Positions 21,240 to 32,200 of a stretch of 64,000 nucleotides of DNA are shown here, one piece after another. The translations under genes were made by a program, and so were the position numbers. Origin of the DNA: Euglena gracilis (taxonomy: Eukaryota; Euglenida; Euglenophyceae; Euglenales). Numbering within the stretch: the first letter of the stretch is position 1; the number at the start of each line of letters is the position of its first letter. The notes under the pieces were generated by a model. The model was not told the origin of the DNA. It was given only the letters and a program-made list of their open reading frames with translations, and did no database searches. The stretch spans positions 2,269,873 through 2,333,872 of the forward strand of contig CP154956.1 in NCBI GenBank assembly GCA_039621445.1. The letters run 5' to 3'.

Positions 21240-22631
21240 TCACAGCTGCTGGTTCGCCTCCTTCTCCTCCCATGTCCACTCAGTGGGGGGATCGTCCCAC
21301 TCAAGTGACCACTTCTTGTCTTGCCTCGGTCCTCCTTCTACTGCTGACAGCCACACCCTGGACACCTCTGTTGGGTGTTTGGCCAGATGGGCCATGACAT
21401 CCTCCTTCAGGTTCTTCTTCTGGAAGTAATCAACGATGGGCTGACTGTAGCTGTGGAAGGAATGGTGCAGTGGTCCCCAGGTGAGTTCGGTGGAACCTTC
21501 CCACTGCACCTTGAACTCCAACTCTCCTCCTGGCGTTTGGGTCACCACTTTTTCGATGTTCCACTCATCGATCCCGGTTGGAGGATCTGACCGGGCCTGC
21601 TTGAAGTGGAATAGCTTCACCAGTGATCCCAGCTCTTCATCGCCCTCTGTGTACGCCTTCAGCTGGCACCGGTGTGCTTCTTGCATCCTTCCTTCCTGCA
21701 GCTCCACCACGTAGCCGTGCTCACTCCCCCTCTCCAGCACGCGGCATGGGCCCAGCCAGTAGCTCTCCAGCTTCTCCCCTGGCCTGCCCCTTGGCCTCAG
21801 GTACCACGCCTTGCTGCCCACTTGCAATGGTGGCAACTCCTTGCGTCGCTTGTTCAATTGCTCAGTCTTTTTATGGTGCAGCTGGTTCACGGTGTCTGCG
21901 ACTTTCTTGTCCACCAACTTCTGTCGCTCGAAGAAGCTCACTGCATCTTCGGCCTTGGTGGGTGGCTCGTAGGGGACACCAGCATACGGCCGGTGCCTTC
22001 CATAGAGCACTTCATATGGTGATAGCCCGCTTGGTCCTTCTTTTTCGTTGAGGCGTTGGACAGCGATAGGGAGTGCTTCCACCCACGAAATTCCTTTCTC
22101 CTCGTGGATGTGCCGCAGCTGCTTCTGCAGTTGTGCCCCCATCTGCTTTGCTCTGCCGTTGGCGGGGTGGTGGTGTGCTTGGGAGTAAGCGTGCCGCACG
22201 CCTTGCAGCGCACACATCGTTCGCCACCACGCTCCTGCGAAGTGGGGCCACCTGTCCGAGGTGATCACACTTGGGATCCCATGGGGCGACAACCACTTGC
22301 GGTACATCGCCTTGGCGACCTTGGCTGCCGTCAACCCCCTCGTGTGGTGTGCCGCGGCCACCACCCAGCCGCTGTGTCTGTCGACGCAGCCCGCGACGAC
22401 ATTGAACAGTTTGCCCTCGAACTCCACCTCGGGCATCACAAACAGGTCGATGCAGACACTGGTCATGATGTGGGGCGGCACCGGTGTCGGTGTCACCTTC
22501 AGGTGCAGCGGCTGATGGGGGTGTTCCACTGCTTGGCAGTAGCTGCAGATTTTCTGCATCCTCTCGGCCAGCTTCTTTGCCTCCTCCTCGTCGCCGAACT
22601 GGAAGAAACGCTGAGCCTCCTTCGTCAGCAT
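21240..22631 (-). pseudogene. pol: E1 integrase with chromodomain-like C-terminus
   Basis: 463 residues. The zinc-binding half-site CSYCQAVEHPHQPL is near residue 31, the first catalytic Asp in CIDLFVMPE, and the second in ITSDRWPHF. Exactly 35 residues later the expected catalytic Glu is Lys (NGRAK), so this copy should be unable to join strands. A GPY/F-like segment follows (YWLGPCRVLERG). The C-terminal region IEKVV...EFKVQWEG...LTWGP resembles a chromodomain with three tryptophans at cage-like positions. The upstream HH half of the zinc finger is beyond a stop near 22632. Confidence 0.85.
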
Positions 22632-22717
22632 CTAGCCTGCCCAATAGCCCGTTTTGGCATGCTGTGCTTTGAGGACCTTGCCCAAGAGGCCTGTTGGCAC
22701 GCACCAGACCCCATCCT

Positions 22718-24292
22718 TCAGGAGCCTCTTGTGTTCAACCTGGTAGCCCTTGGGCCATGGGTCTCCGATCTTGGTGTCGTGCCACACGGTTTGCCATCTG
22801 GGGCACTTCTCCTAGTGCGGTCCCCAGTCCATGGTGTAGATGTCGATGTCCTCCTCGGCGTCTGCGGGGTCGGTGATGGGATGATCAGGGTCAGATGTGG
22901 TTGGGGAGGATGTTGGAATGTCGGGTGATAATGAGGATGGTGATGGTGCTGGGATACTGGAAGCCGGAGGTTGCGGCTGCACGATAGAGGTTTCGGGATG
23001 TTCATGGGGTGATGAGGTTGTTGGGTCGGCGGTTGATGTTGTGGCATCGTTTTCCTTGGGTGTTTCTGCTGTGGGTGCTGTAATTTCCACCACGTCCTCC
23101 TCGTCCTCCACTGAGTCCTCGGCTGATTTGCTGCTGGTCTGTGGGACTGCTGGCTTTTTGTTTTTGTTTGGCATCTGCTGGCTTCTCTGGTGGGTCTGGT
23201 GGGTCTTGCTGTGTCTTGATGTGCTGGGCTTGGCGTCTCCATGTCGGTGGACCCCTTGGCTGTTTGTGCTGGCTGGTTCTTTTTCACCTGTGCTCGGGTG
23301 GTCACTGTCACTTCGGTGTTCTCTGTGGTTTTGTGCTTGAGTCGTATGATGCATACTTGCTTTTCTTCGGTGGCTGTGTCGATTGGGTGAGTGGCCTTTG
23401 GACACGATCTCTCCTCTTCCTTCTCCTTCTGGATATGCTTTTGCATTTCTTTCGTGTCTTGATCGGTGCCATGCCAGGTGGTGTCCTTGAAGCCTTGGCT
23501 GGCGGGACATGCCCATCTTGAGAGCGCATCTCCGATGGTGTTTGCTTCGCCTGGCACATGGATAACTTCCAGCCGGAAGTTGTTGAGCTTTGCATGCCAC
23601 CTTGCTCGGCGGCCTTGTGGGCCGACTCCTGCGACATGCTCTTTGTACCACCCTTGTAGGCTCTTGTGGTCTGTCAGCACCAGCACCTCGTTGTCCAGAA
23701 TGTACGGCGCCCACTTATCCAGGGCGGAGACGATTGCATACGTCTCCTTGTCCCTGGTGTCCCACTTCTGCCGTTGGCCATCAGTGAGCTTGCGGCTCAT
23801 GAAGGCCACGGGGATGGGGGCACCTGGCTTGATGTCCGCGACGGACGGGAGTCCTTCCACCAGTAGGAACTGCTCCAGCGCCGCACCCACTGCATATTCC
23901 GATGCATCAGTCCGAAGGACCAACTGCTTGGTGGGGTCCACGTGGTACAGCTCGAGGTCCGCCACGAGTGCCTGCTTCAGGCGCTCGAATGCCTTCTCTT
24001 CCTCCTTGGTACACGTCACCAGGTAATTGCCGCCTGCTTTGGCGAGCTCCCGGGGCAGCTTCAGCTTTTCCTGCAGCGGTGCCGCATATTCGGCGAACAT
24101 TCGCACGTATCCGCTGTAATAATTGCAAAGCCCCAAAAACGCCCGGAATCTGGAAACGTTCTTGGGCAGCTCCCACTTCTGGACCACTGCCAGTTTTCCT
24201 GGGGCTGGCGACCTTCTTCCTCCTCCCGGCACATGGCCGACAAACCCACTCGGCGCATGAACAGCTTGGCCTTCTTTGGGATTGAGACCCAC
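22718..24292 (-). pseudogene. pol: E1 RT thumb - RNase H - long linker
   Basis: Starts after a one-base deletion near 24247 (AAACCCACT where E2 has AAACTCCACT) that separates it from the RT palm. It contains LRTDASEYAVGAALEQF, SRKLTDGQRQKWDTRDKETYAIV and LVLTDHKSLQGW, an RNase H of the Ty3 type with the first Asp kept. The HVPGEANTIGDALSRW word marks its end. A roughly 230-residue Pro/Thr/Ser/His-rich linker of low complexity leads to a stop near 22718, before integrase. Confidence 0.85.
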
Positions 24293-24930
24293 TTGACGCG
24301 CTCGAGAGCTGCCAACGTCTCCCTGACATCTGCGGCATGGACCTTCAGGAAGTCTTCTTCCGATTGGCCGACTTTTACTTTGGTGCAGATGATGATGTCA
24401 TCAAAGTACGGCCTTGAGTGCCTTTGTAGTCCGGCACACGTCGCATCGATGTCCCGTCGCAGCAGTGCTGGGCCCACATTGATCCCTTGTGGGAAAACAG
24501 TCCACTGCCACAGGCCGCCCGGCATTTGGATTTTGGTGATTGGCCGGGACTCGGCGTCAAGGGCGACTTGATGGAAGGCATCCCGGAGGTCCACTGTGCT
24601 GAACAGCTCACATCTTGCTTGCTCGGCCACGATCTCCTCGGTGAGGGGCAGCGGGTAGCTGTCCGGCTGCAGCTGCTTGTTGGTGAGCGCGTAATCGCAC
24701 ACCAGTCTCCACTTCCCGCTTTTTCCTTTTATTGGGAAGGCGGCTGCTCTCCACGGTCCCCTCCCGGGTTCCAGTTTGCCATCCTTCCGGCACTCTGCCT
24801 CCATTTGCCTCAGGGCATCATGCCTTTCTCCTCTCAGGTGGATCACTCTGCCCACCACTGGCACTGCTCCTGACTTCAGCCTGAGCACGGCCTTGCCATG
24901 CGTCCCTCTTGCTGGGTGATTTGGCCACAC
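24061..24930 (-). pseudogene. pol: E1 reverse transcriptase fingers and palm
   Basis: Conserved boxes GKWRLVCDYALTN, LFSTVDLRDAFHQV, QGINVGPALL and PYFDDIIICTK (YFDD near residue 166). The frame is lost after KKAKLFMRRVG at the deletion near 24247. Upstream, a TAA at 24954-24956 replaces the Tyr codon of E2 (DE-stop-AGRVF against EYAGRVF), so RT is cut off from the protease by a nonsense mutation as well. Confidence 0.9.
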
Positions 24931-24954
24931 TCTTTCCCAAAAGACGCGTCCTGC

Positions 24955-25398
24955 TTATTCATCCAGGATTTCTTGCCGGAGCTTGGATGCCAGTGGATCT
25001 GGATGCTCGTCGTCTGACTGCACCACGCCTCTGATTTCCACCTGCTCGCCCTGCACTTGGAGGATGTGCCTTGCTGCTTCCTGGAGTGCCTCGTTGTCGG
25101 AGATCTCCTCATTTGACGCACCTTCGTCCTCCTCGGCTTCATGGATCTCTCCGGGAATGCACATCCGCATCTTCTGCACCAATGCCAGCATTTGCTCCTC
25201 CACATCTTCTTCTTCCCACAGACACTCTTCTTCCTCTTGATGTTGTGTTGCCGTTGATGGCAGGAGTTGCTGGAGGGGATGTTGGATTGAGGATGTTGGG
25301 TTGAGGATGTGTGGTTGCGGTCTTGCTGGGTGACCACTGCTGCTGTCGATCTTCCTTGTCCTTGGACGGTGCTGTTCTTTTGCGCCCACAGCACCCAC
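24955..25398 (-). pseudogene. pol: E1 acidic PR-RT linker
   Basis: Glu-rich linker (HQEEEECLWEEEDVEEQM) followed by EIRGVVQSDDEHPDPLASKL, which aligns with the same zone in G (EVRGVVTAEAEEQHPLAVQL). It ends at the TAA described for RT. It lies one base out of frame from the protease at an A4 run (25378-25381), the same run that has five A in E3. Confidence 0.7.
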
Positions 25399-25430
25399 CG
25401 TGGCGGATCATGCAGCTGGAGTGCATCCAT

Positions 25431-25987
25431 TCACGGCTGCACGTCGAGGCAATTGACCTGCAACCACCGATATCCGAGGATGAGGACGCAGCCGATGTCC
25501 CCGTCGTGTGCGGTGACTGTGCCGCCGCACAGGCTGCCCACTGGCACGCCTCCTTCACTCCTTGCCTCGAAGGAGAGTGTGAGGGTGGCCTCGTTCTTCC
25601 CTCCGTTGAGTTCTTCGCCACTCACTGTCTTGAGCAGCAGCGGCTTGCTGGACTGCGTGAAGCAGGCTTCTGGCAGCAGGTCCCTCCGGCAGAGAGACGT
25701 CTGGGCTCCGGTGTCGATGAGCGCCTTTCCCTGGTAGCATTCACCATTGGCTTCCACGGTCACGTCCAGCAGCAGTTGGCATCCACTCCTCTCCTTTGCA
25801 TCCTGCCCACTCGAAAGCGGGCCGGCTTTACGTGCCACGGCTTGACGGTCACCACTTGCACTTTGCCGTTGGGCACGGCTCCTTCTGCTTCGGTTGCTGC
25901 TTCTGGTCCTGTGCCTTGGCACAGGTACTCCACCACGCCGCATGGGATTCTGTACGCCTCCTCTCGTGACACTCTGTGGGGGCACCT
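25431..25987 (-). pseudogene. pol: E1 aspartic protease
   Basis: The open frame itself starts inside the F LTR (26030), but the element part runs from 25987. It has ALIDTGAQTSLCRRDLLP, LLLKTVSGEELNGG, TLSFEARSEGG, and the C-terminal flap/dimer words VTAHDGDIGCVLILGYRWL. No SINE is present, so it shows the uninterrupted arrangement. The MTase-side linker is in a different frame, as in E2. Confidence 0.85.
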
Positions 25988-26309
25988 TGTAAAATGGGGG
26001 TGTGGCGATTTCCCCCTGGGGGGCCTCCATTCTTTTTCTTGCACTTCAGCCCTTCTGGCCCTTGACTTTTTCCCAATTTTGCTGCGGAGCTCACTTCAAA
26101 TTCCAAAAATACACCAGACGGCAGAGCAATCCAAAATCACTTGAACAGTCAAACATTACAAAGGAGTACGCTGATCGCCACTGTACAGAAAAAATATACA
26201 GATGGGAGTTCCTAATTACGCAGGGTAAGTCTTAACTCCCAGTCTTCGCATTTCAGCGCACTACTCTGTGATATCCACTGCACTCAGCACCTCAAAGGCT
26301 GCGGACACA
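25988..26309 (-). repeat. left LTR of F (3' LTR, 322 bp)
   Basis: Plus-strand ends are TGTAAAATGGGG and GCGGACACA. It differs from the right LTR by about seven substitutions and one single-base indel by hand count, around 2 percent. It contains the splice-donor-like word CAGGGTAAGTC on the plus strand at about 26220. Confidence 0.9.
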
Positions 26310-26329
26310 CTCCCCTTCCCAAAAAGCTT

Positions 26330-27380
26330 CCCAAAAGCTATAAGGACTCCTTGTCGCAGCCTTTGTGGGCCGAACGGTGGGGCAGCCCCCCCTCTCGGAG
26401 CGCCGCCGAAAACCGTCTTTTCCCGAACGGTGGGGCAGCTCTCCTGGGGGCGCCACCCAAAACCGTCAAGCCGGCGAAAAATACACTGTCGGGGGGGGGG
26501 GCTGCGGGGCGCCCAGTCACCCGCTTGGGGGGCAGCCTTTGAAGGGCGCCACAACCCTGCAAAACACCCAAAACGTGGGCGGGCAGCCTAACTTGGCGCC
26601 CGACCATCCACAAGGGGCGGGGGCAGCACATTTTGCGCCCACCTCGCCTCCCCGTCATAAAACAAAAAAAAACATGGAAAACAAAAACAAACATGGCCAC
26701 TGAATGAATCATCACCTGTGGCGGGGCAGCTTCCCCCAGCGCCCAACGGTCCACGGGGGGGGGGGGGCAGCCTCCGCGCCCACCTCACCTCCCAAAATTA
26801 AAAGCATACATTGGATCACCCGGACAAATCCTCATCTGTGGAGGGGCAGCTTACCCCAAGCGCCCAACTGTCCACGGGGGGGGGGGGGGGGCAGGTTCTG
26901 CGCCCACCTCGCCTCCCAAACGCCACCTCTCACTCCAACTGTCCTTTGCGGCTGGTAGTTAGTTCTTCGCCAACCCCAGTCCCCCTCTTCGGCTAGGACC
27001 GCAAAAAGAAGGAAGATCACACGAAAGTATGAAAGGCACGCCAACAAGGGAGATGTCGCCTTAGTCTGCCTTTCTTCTCCCCGAACTTCGGCTGGGACTA
27101 TCCACCCAAGCCAATGTGGGGGGGGGGGGCAGCCCTGCAGGACGCCCTCAGGCCCACTTGAGGCACATCGATTGACCATAAAAATGCGGGGGGCAGCCAC
27201 CATGGCGCCTCGGCCCGTGAATCGGCCCTTACAGGGTGGGGGGCAGCCTCAGCAGGGCGCCACCTGCCCACAGCCTCGCCCGCGATTGAATAAAATTCGT
27301 TTGGGCCCATCCCAAACCGAGGTGGGGGGCAGCCTCTCCAGGGCGCCACATGCCCACAGGTCACCAGGGGTAAAAAGGGG
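26330..27380. repeat. degenerate GGGGCAGCC / GCGCC repeats inside F
   Basis: Phrases of the type GGTGGGGCAGCC...GGGCGCCAC and long G-runs recur through this 1-kb stretch, with closer copies about 135 bp apart near 26730-26900. No gene is evident. It may be the noncoding 3' half of F. Confidence 0.6.
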
Positions 27381-27473
27381 GGGCAGCCATTGCTGGCACC
27401 ATCAACCCCAACGGGCTCACTCCTCTGCCGACTGTCTCTTCCTTCTCCTTCGTCTCCTTGCTGCCGATGTTGT

Positions 27474-27929
27474 TCATTGGGGCACCCCCTCCTCGTCCAG
27501 CTCCATCCACTTGTCTGCCTCGGTCATCGCCCGCCTTTCCCCTCGTCGGCTCCGGTCCAGCAGTACTGCCCAGTAGCCACAGGGGGCTTTGCTGTGAAAG
27601 AGTCTTGTCCACTGTGGATAATAGCGTCTTCGAACTGCATACCTCTGCACCTCATCCCACCGAGGGGTCCCTTGACAATCTGGCAGCAGCACCACCAACT
27701 CTCTCCCTGGTGTCTTCCTCAGCACTTCCACTAAACGTTCTTCACCTGCTTCTTCCACGCTCACAGGCACCACCGTCACATGCGGCTTGGCCTGCAGTCT
27801 TTGCCGCACATCTTTCTCCAGCCGCAGGCACAACCAGGCCCCCTCGCCCTGGGAGGTGTTTGCAACCGACACACCCTGGTCCAACCACTTGTCTGCGGCC
27901 TCCTCTTGCTGCTCTGTGTTGCATTCCAC
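27474..27929 (-). CDS. F open frame 2, unrecognised 151-residue protein
   Basis: The frame reads VTVVPVSVEEAGEERLVEVL, then GRELVVLLPDCQGTPRWDEV and YYPQWTRLFHSKAPCGYWAV. The composition is balanced and looks like a folded protein, unlike the surrounding repeats. I do not recognise the family. The Gln/Glu-rich start is likely joined upstream to text in another frame (around 27930-28080), so it may be the C-terminal half of a longer F protein with frameshifts. It is on the sense strand of F. Confidence 0.45.
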   Translation of the reverse strand: MECNTEQQEEAADKWLDQGVSVANTSQGEGAWLCLRLEKDVRQRLQAKPHVTVVPVSVEEAGEERLVEVLRKTPGRELVVLLPDCQGTPRWDEVQRYAVRRRYYPQWTRLFHSKAPCGYWAVLLDRSRRGERRAMTEADKWMELDEEGVPQ

Positions 27930-28079
27930 ATGACGTACACTGGCATGGCCTGCACCGGCATCATCTGTATTTCCCTGTGGACCACCATCTCCATGTCTGC
28001 CATCATGATCTCTGGCTTGCCACCTTGGACGTCCCCTGCCACGGGAGCTCCTGGAATGTCCAACACGACCCTGTCCCTT

Positions 28080-28571
28080 TCAAGCATGTCCAGCACCAAC
28101 AATGGCAATCCCAAACCCAGATGCGGCATGCACCCCAGAAGCACGACTGGAACTTGCATGTAGGCCAGCATGGACTCCAGCAGCATGACCAGAACCGGAA
28201 CGTAGACCAGCATGGCCTCCGGCAGCATGACCAGAACTGGAATGTAGACCGGCATGGCCTCCGGCAGCAGGACCAGAACTGGAATGTAGACCAGCATGGC
28301 CTCCAGCAGTATTACCAGAACTGGAATGTAGACCAGCATGGCCTCCAGCAGCATGACCAGAACTGGAACGTAGACCAGCATGGCCTCCAGCAGCATTACC
28401 AGAACTGGAATGTAGACCAGCATGGCCTCCAGCAGCATGACCAGAAATGGAACGTAGACCATCCAGAGCTTCCAGATCCACTTCCTCCTCCAGCATCACT
28501 CTGCGCATAATGCCAACACGTGCAATGACACCTTCTAAATGTCCACTGGCTCCAGCGCCTCTTTGTGAATG
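28080..28571 (-). pseudogene. F open frame 1, protein with 14-residue tandem repeats (interrupted by element C)
   Basis: The visible part has 163 codons: an acidic stretch (VMLEEEVDLEALDG) and then about seven copies of a 14-residue repeat such as GHAAGGHAGLHSSS, encoded by a 42-bp DNA repeat. The start codon lies on the other side of element C, at 45417-45415 (MSIAEDNMSGDETEG). Removing C with one copy of GAATG makes the two parts continuous in one frame. Because 42 is divisible by three, other frames over the repeat are open too. Function unknown. Confidence 0.55.
28139..28460. repeat. 42-bp tandem repeat, about 7.5 copies
   Basis: A near-identical 42-bp unit (CAGCAGCATGACCAGAACTGG plus 21 bases) recurs at 42-bp steps from about 28183 to 28435, with a partial copy before. 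Copies vary by one to four bases. It encodes the 14-residue repeat of F frame 1. Confidence 0.95.
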
Positions 28572-28999
28572 TGTGTACCAGGCACGTCCCAGCTCTGTAG
28601 GATATCTGCAGAGTGGGTTCTGTGACGGTCACACCACTGTGGAAAACCACAGCTGGTAAGATCGTGGCAGACCCTTCTGGGATCTGCCCCTGGACACGTC
28701 AGCACTTTTCTCTCCTTCCCCCACAGGTGGTATTCTTTACTCTCACAATCTCAAAGTTTGACCATTGGTTTTGTCAGAGGGAAAAACCCTCGGAACAATC
28801 GAACTTGATCTCAGAAGAAACTTCTGAATCTTTGCTTTGTGCTTTGCTTCTTCGGGAATTGGGAAGAAAAGGGGAAAACCACTTTTCGTTACTCCAAAGA
28901 CTTTTCCCCACCATAAGTAGGCTGCGCACCAAGGCGAAAGCGAAAGGCTTTTACAGAAAGTCCCAAAAAGGGAAAAAGGGAAAGCTTTGGACTTACACT
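28572..28999 (+). repeat. 5' LTR of C (428 bp)
   Basis: It begins TGTGTACCAGGC and ends CTTACACT. If the terminal T is counted with the LTR the target duplication is GAATG (5 bp). If not, it is TGAATG (6 bp). It is directly followed by the primer-binding site. Confidence 0.95.
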
Positions 29000-29015
29000 T
29001 GGTAGCAGATTTAGG
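29000..29015 (+). other. primer-binding site of C
   Basis: TGGTAGCAGATTTAGG starts at the LTR edge. Its first ten bases are complementary to the 3' end of eukaryotic initiator tRNA-Met (CCTCTGCTACCA), a common primer of Ty3/gypsy elements. Confidence 0.8.
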
Positions 29016-29209
29016 CAACTAACCTACACAGACGTTCCACACAGAGAAACTCTGTGGTTGACTGGTGGTGAGGATCGTACTGAGCCGTGAAACACGGTGA
29101 AAGTACTGTTTCTGGCCCCTAGCCAACCTTTAAGCAATGATACAGGTCTCAGAAGGCTCTGTTCGGTAATCGCCGATACAACCTTTCTGGTCCCTGTTTC
29201 TCTGCTTAT

Positions 29210-32200
29210 TTGTGTGAATGTTTTGGGTTTTTGCCTTTTTACCCATCTCAAAAGATGCAGAGCACAAGCCCCAACCCCAAATTTGATTATGACTCGTTGA
29301 TGAGTTCATTGAGCAATTGTGATGAAGATTGCGGGGATTGGAACGGTTTGAATGAAACAAGTTCCAATTCCCGACCCCCCAAGCAAGAAGAAGGCAATTT
29401 GACTCATTTGTCATTGTCAAAAGGCGAAACGCCTTTATTATTGCATGGGGGTAATGAACCCTCTTCATCATCATTGTCATTGGTTGTTCGGGATGTAGGT
29501 GGCAAAATGCCTTCCTCCATCCCGATTCACCCATCATTGATACGGCGAGGGGATGAACCCCTTGCACCCTCACACTTGGTTACTCATGTTACCCATGAAC
29601 AAAGTGAGGGGTATTTGCCCTTTGCTCTGTTCACACCCAAAAGATCCCCGGTGGAAGCACCGGTGGGCCTTCTGGAGTGCAACTCGGTGGAAACACCGTG
29701 CTTTTTCCAACCCCCCCCCCCTCAATTACCACCCCCCCACACTATTTCGCGCATTGCCGGGATTACCCGCGGAAGCTGCGGTTTTCCCTGCATTGCCATG
29801 GAACCCAGATATGCGTCTGGTGGTACCAGAAATCTCTGGTGCCGTTTCTATTGTGGAGGACTATGAGGAAGATTTGAGGGATAACCTCACCCCCTGTGAT
29901 GTTTACCAAATTCTCGGTCAACTCCCAGCGGGTCACCCGCTGAGCAAGCTAATTTTGCATGTCCACCAATGCGTTGCGGAATGCGCAACCATGCTCAACA
30001 AAGTTTTGCAGTTCGATGAGGACAATCAAAGGGTTGTCAACACCAAACTGGAATGTTGCTGGAATTATTTGCAGGAAATCGGCAAATATTGCCAACACAA
30101 TTTTGAACATGCGGGGAAAGACCTTCAGCATTTTCGAGAAAGTGTTGACAGTATTTTGCGCATCCAACTTCCACAAAATTTCCAACAAATCAGCGAAATG
30201 CTGCATGAAGCGGAAACGCGAAATGATTCCAAGTTTCTGCATGTGCAGGATGGTATGAACCATCTTTTTGCCAAAGTGGAATCCTGCTCAACCATGCTAC
30301 TGCAATTGCAGGAGCAGTTACAAGCGCAAAATGCCACCCCCAAAATGCCGGAAACCGGTAACTTTGTCGCGGTTGAGCATTTTGCCGCACTTACCACTTC
30401 TTTCCAAGAAGCACAACAACGGATTTTGCATCTTGGCTCGGAAATCGAGCACTTGAAGCAATTTCAGGCGAAAGTGCAAGAAAATTTTGTTCCCCGTACG
30501 CAAATCCATATTTTGGAGGAACGACTTTTACACTTGGAGCAAAAATCCTGCCATTGTGCCGCAAATCAGGATGGATTAACCACCTTGAACGCGAAAATCG
30601 CGGATTGCGCACAACGGTTGGATTTCACTCAACAACAAATGCAAACGGACATTGGCGGTATTAATGCCACTGTTGTCGGTTTGCAGAAGCATGTTTCCGC
30701 ACTTTCCAAACGAATTCCCGACATTAGTGGTATTCAAGCCGCTATTGGGGAATTACAAACCCGATGCACCTTGTTGTCCACCACAGTAGCGGAAATCCGC
30801 TCACTGCCCCCCATTTCGCGTGCTCGGATATCCGAGTCACCGGAGTTTCGCTCATTTTACAACAAAATGCTTGGTGACAACAAGGAAACCTTGCAAGCAT
30901 TTTGCACAAGTTTGATTCAACTTGAGGAATCGGTGAATCGGAATGCCCGATCCATGCAAGATGAGGTTTCACGGTTGGATGCACGAATTTCTGCGTTGTT
31001 GGAAAAGCCAACCGCGGAAAATTCGCGCACCAACGTGGAAACCCCCACAAAGTCACTCCATCAATTGCAAACCGTTTCAAATGCGGTAAAAGCGCTTGCG
31101 GGTCAACTCCGGAATGTGGAGGAGTCCTAAGGAAATCTTGCCCAAGAAATACACTTGTTTTTCTGAAAAGTTACCACACTTGGACGATTTTTCCCGTTAC
31201 CGCAAACGCGTTAGGCATTTGGAGACTGAGGTTGACCGTATTTGCGGCCAACTCCAGTCGGTGGAACATTTGGAAGAAACGGTGCATGACTTGTCCGCGA
31301 GTTTGGATAAAATGTCCACTCCGGCACCGGTTGTGTCACCACCCACTGCGGTAAGTGCTGCGGTTGGTATTCCAAATGTCCCAGATTCGCGTTCTCAACT
31401 TACCATTACTGGAGTAGGAATCCTCACATCCACCGCGAATTTGGTACAACCACCCGCGAAAACGCGAATTGTACCACCTTTGCATTTGCCCACACCACAA
31501 ACCAACTTTTCGCACGACATTTCCGATGAGGAATTTGACCCCCCGCTCGGAAATTCGAGTCTCCACCAAGAAATTCAACATTCCAACCTTGTACGAGGAA
31601 TGAGCCAACACCCCACACGTGATATTGGTCATGTGTCGCATTCGCGACCATACCAACCTCCAACGGGTTCTGGATTACCAGATCACCCATCGGGTTTTCG
31701 GCGGGAAACCCGCCCCACCGGGAGAATTTCACCAAATTTTTCGCAAATCCCGCAGGAAAATCCTGCCAACCTTACACTTGGTCCGGGAAATCCTGCACGG
31801 GTTACACGTGGAGCGGAAAATCCGCGAAACGCGTTTGGTGTTAGGAATTACCCTGACCCAAACCCCTGGAATACCACCGAGGGTCAGCGGGTTACTCAGA
31901 GAGACTTCAAGGGCACCATCGCAATCGCGAACAAGGTGAAGCCCCAATGGGACGGGGATCCAACCACATGGAGACAATTTTTTCGGGACTGGGAGTATTA
32001 CTGGGCACTAAAGGGACCCACCCAAGACCCGAATCCCGAGGTAGTCAAGATGGAATTCATCGATTGCCTACCGAGGGAGGAGCGAGAACGCGCACGCAAT
32101 TTGGTGATACGTAATGGCGTATCATTCGATGACCTGGTTGAGCAACACGCTTCAACCAACTCAAGCCTGGTCACCAGGATTACCCTGGAAAAGAAGTGGC

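Larger units (their letters stand above)
21240..25987 (-). mobile_element. E1, 3' part (PR-RT-RH-IN) of MTase-bearing Ty3/gypsy element
   Basis: This is the downstream half of E1. Its upstream half (MTase, spacer, gag) lies at 45748-50728. Sequence breaks at GGGGGCACCT (25987) and resumes at AACTGCCTCCAAGC (45748). In E2 the same text is continuous as CACCTGCCTCCCAGC near 17011, which proves the split was caused by insertion of the LTR element between them. Confidence 0.9.

Noticed and set aside
28139-28460. CRISPR-like regular repeats
   Set aside because: The 42-bp units are contiguous with no spacers, and lie in a eukaryotic retroelement.
27458-28510. 350-codon plus-strand frame with NWNVDQHGLQQHDQ repeats
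   Set aside because: The 42-bp repeat leaves several frames open. The minus-strand frame is favoured because it lies on the sense strand of F and becomes continuous with the F start codon when C is removed.
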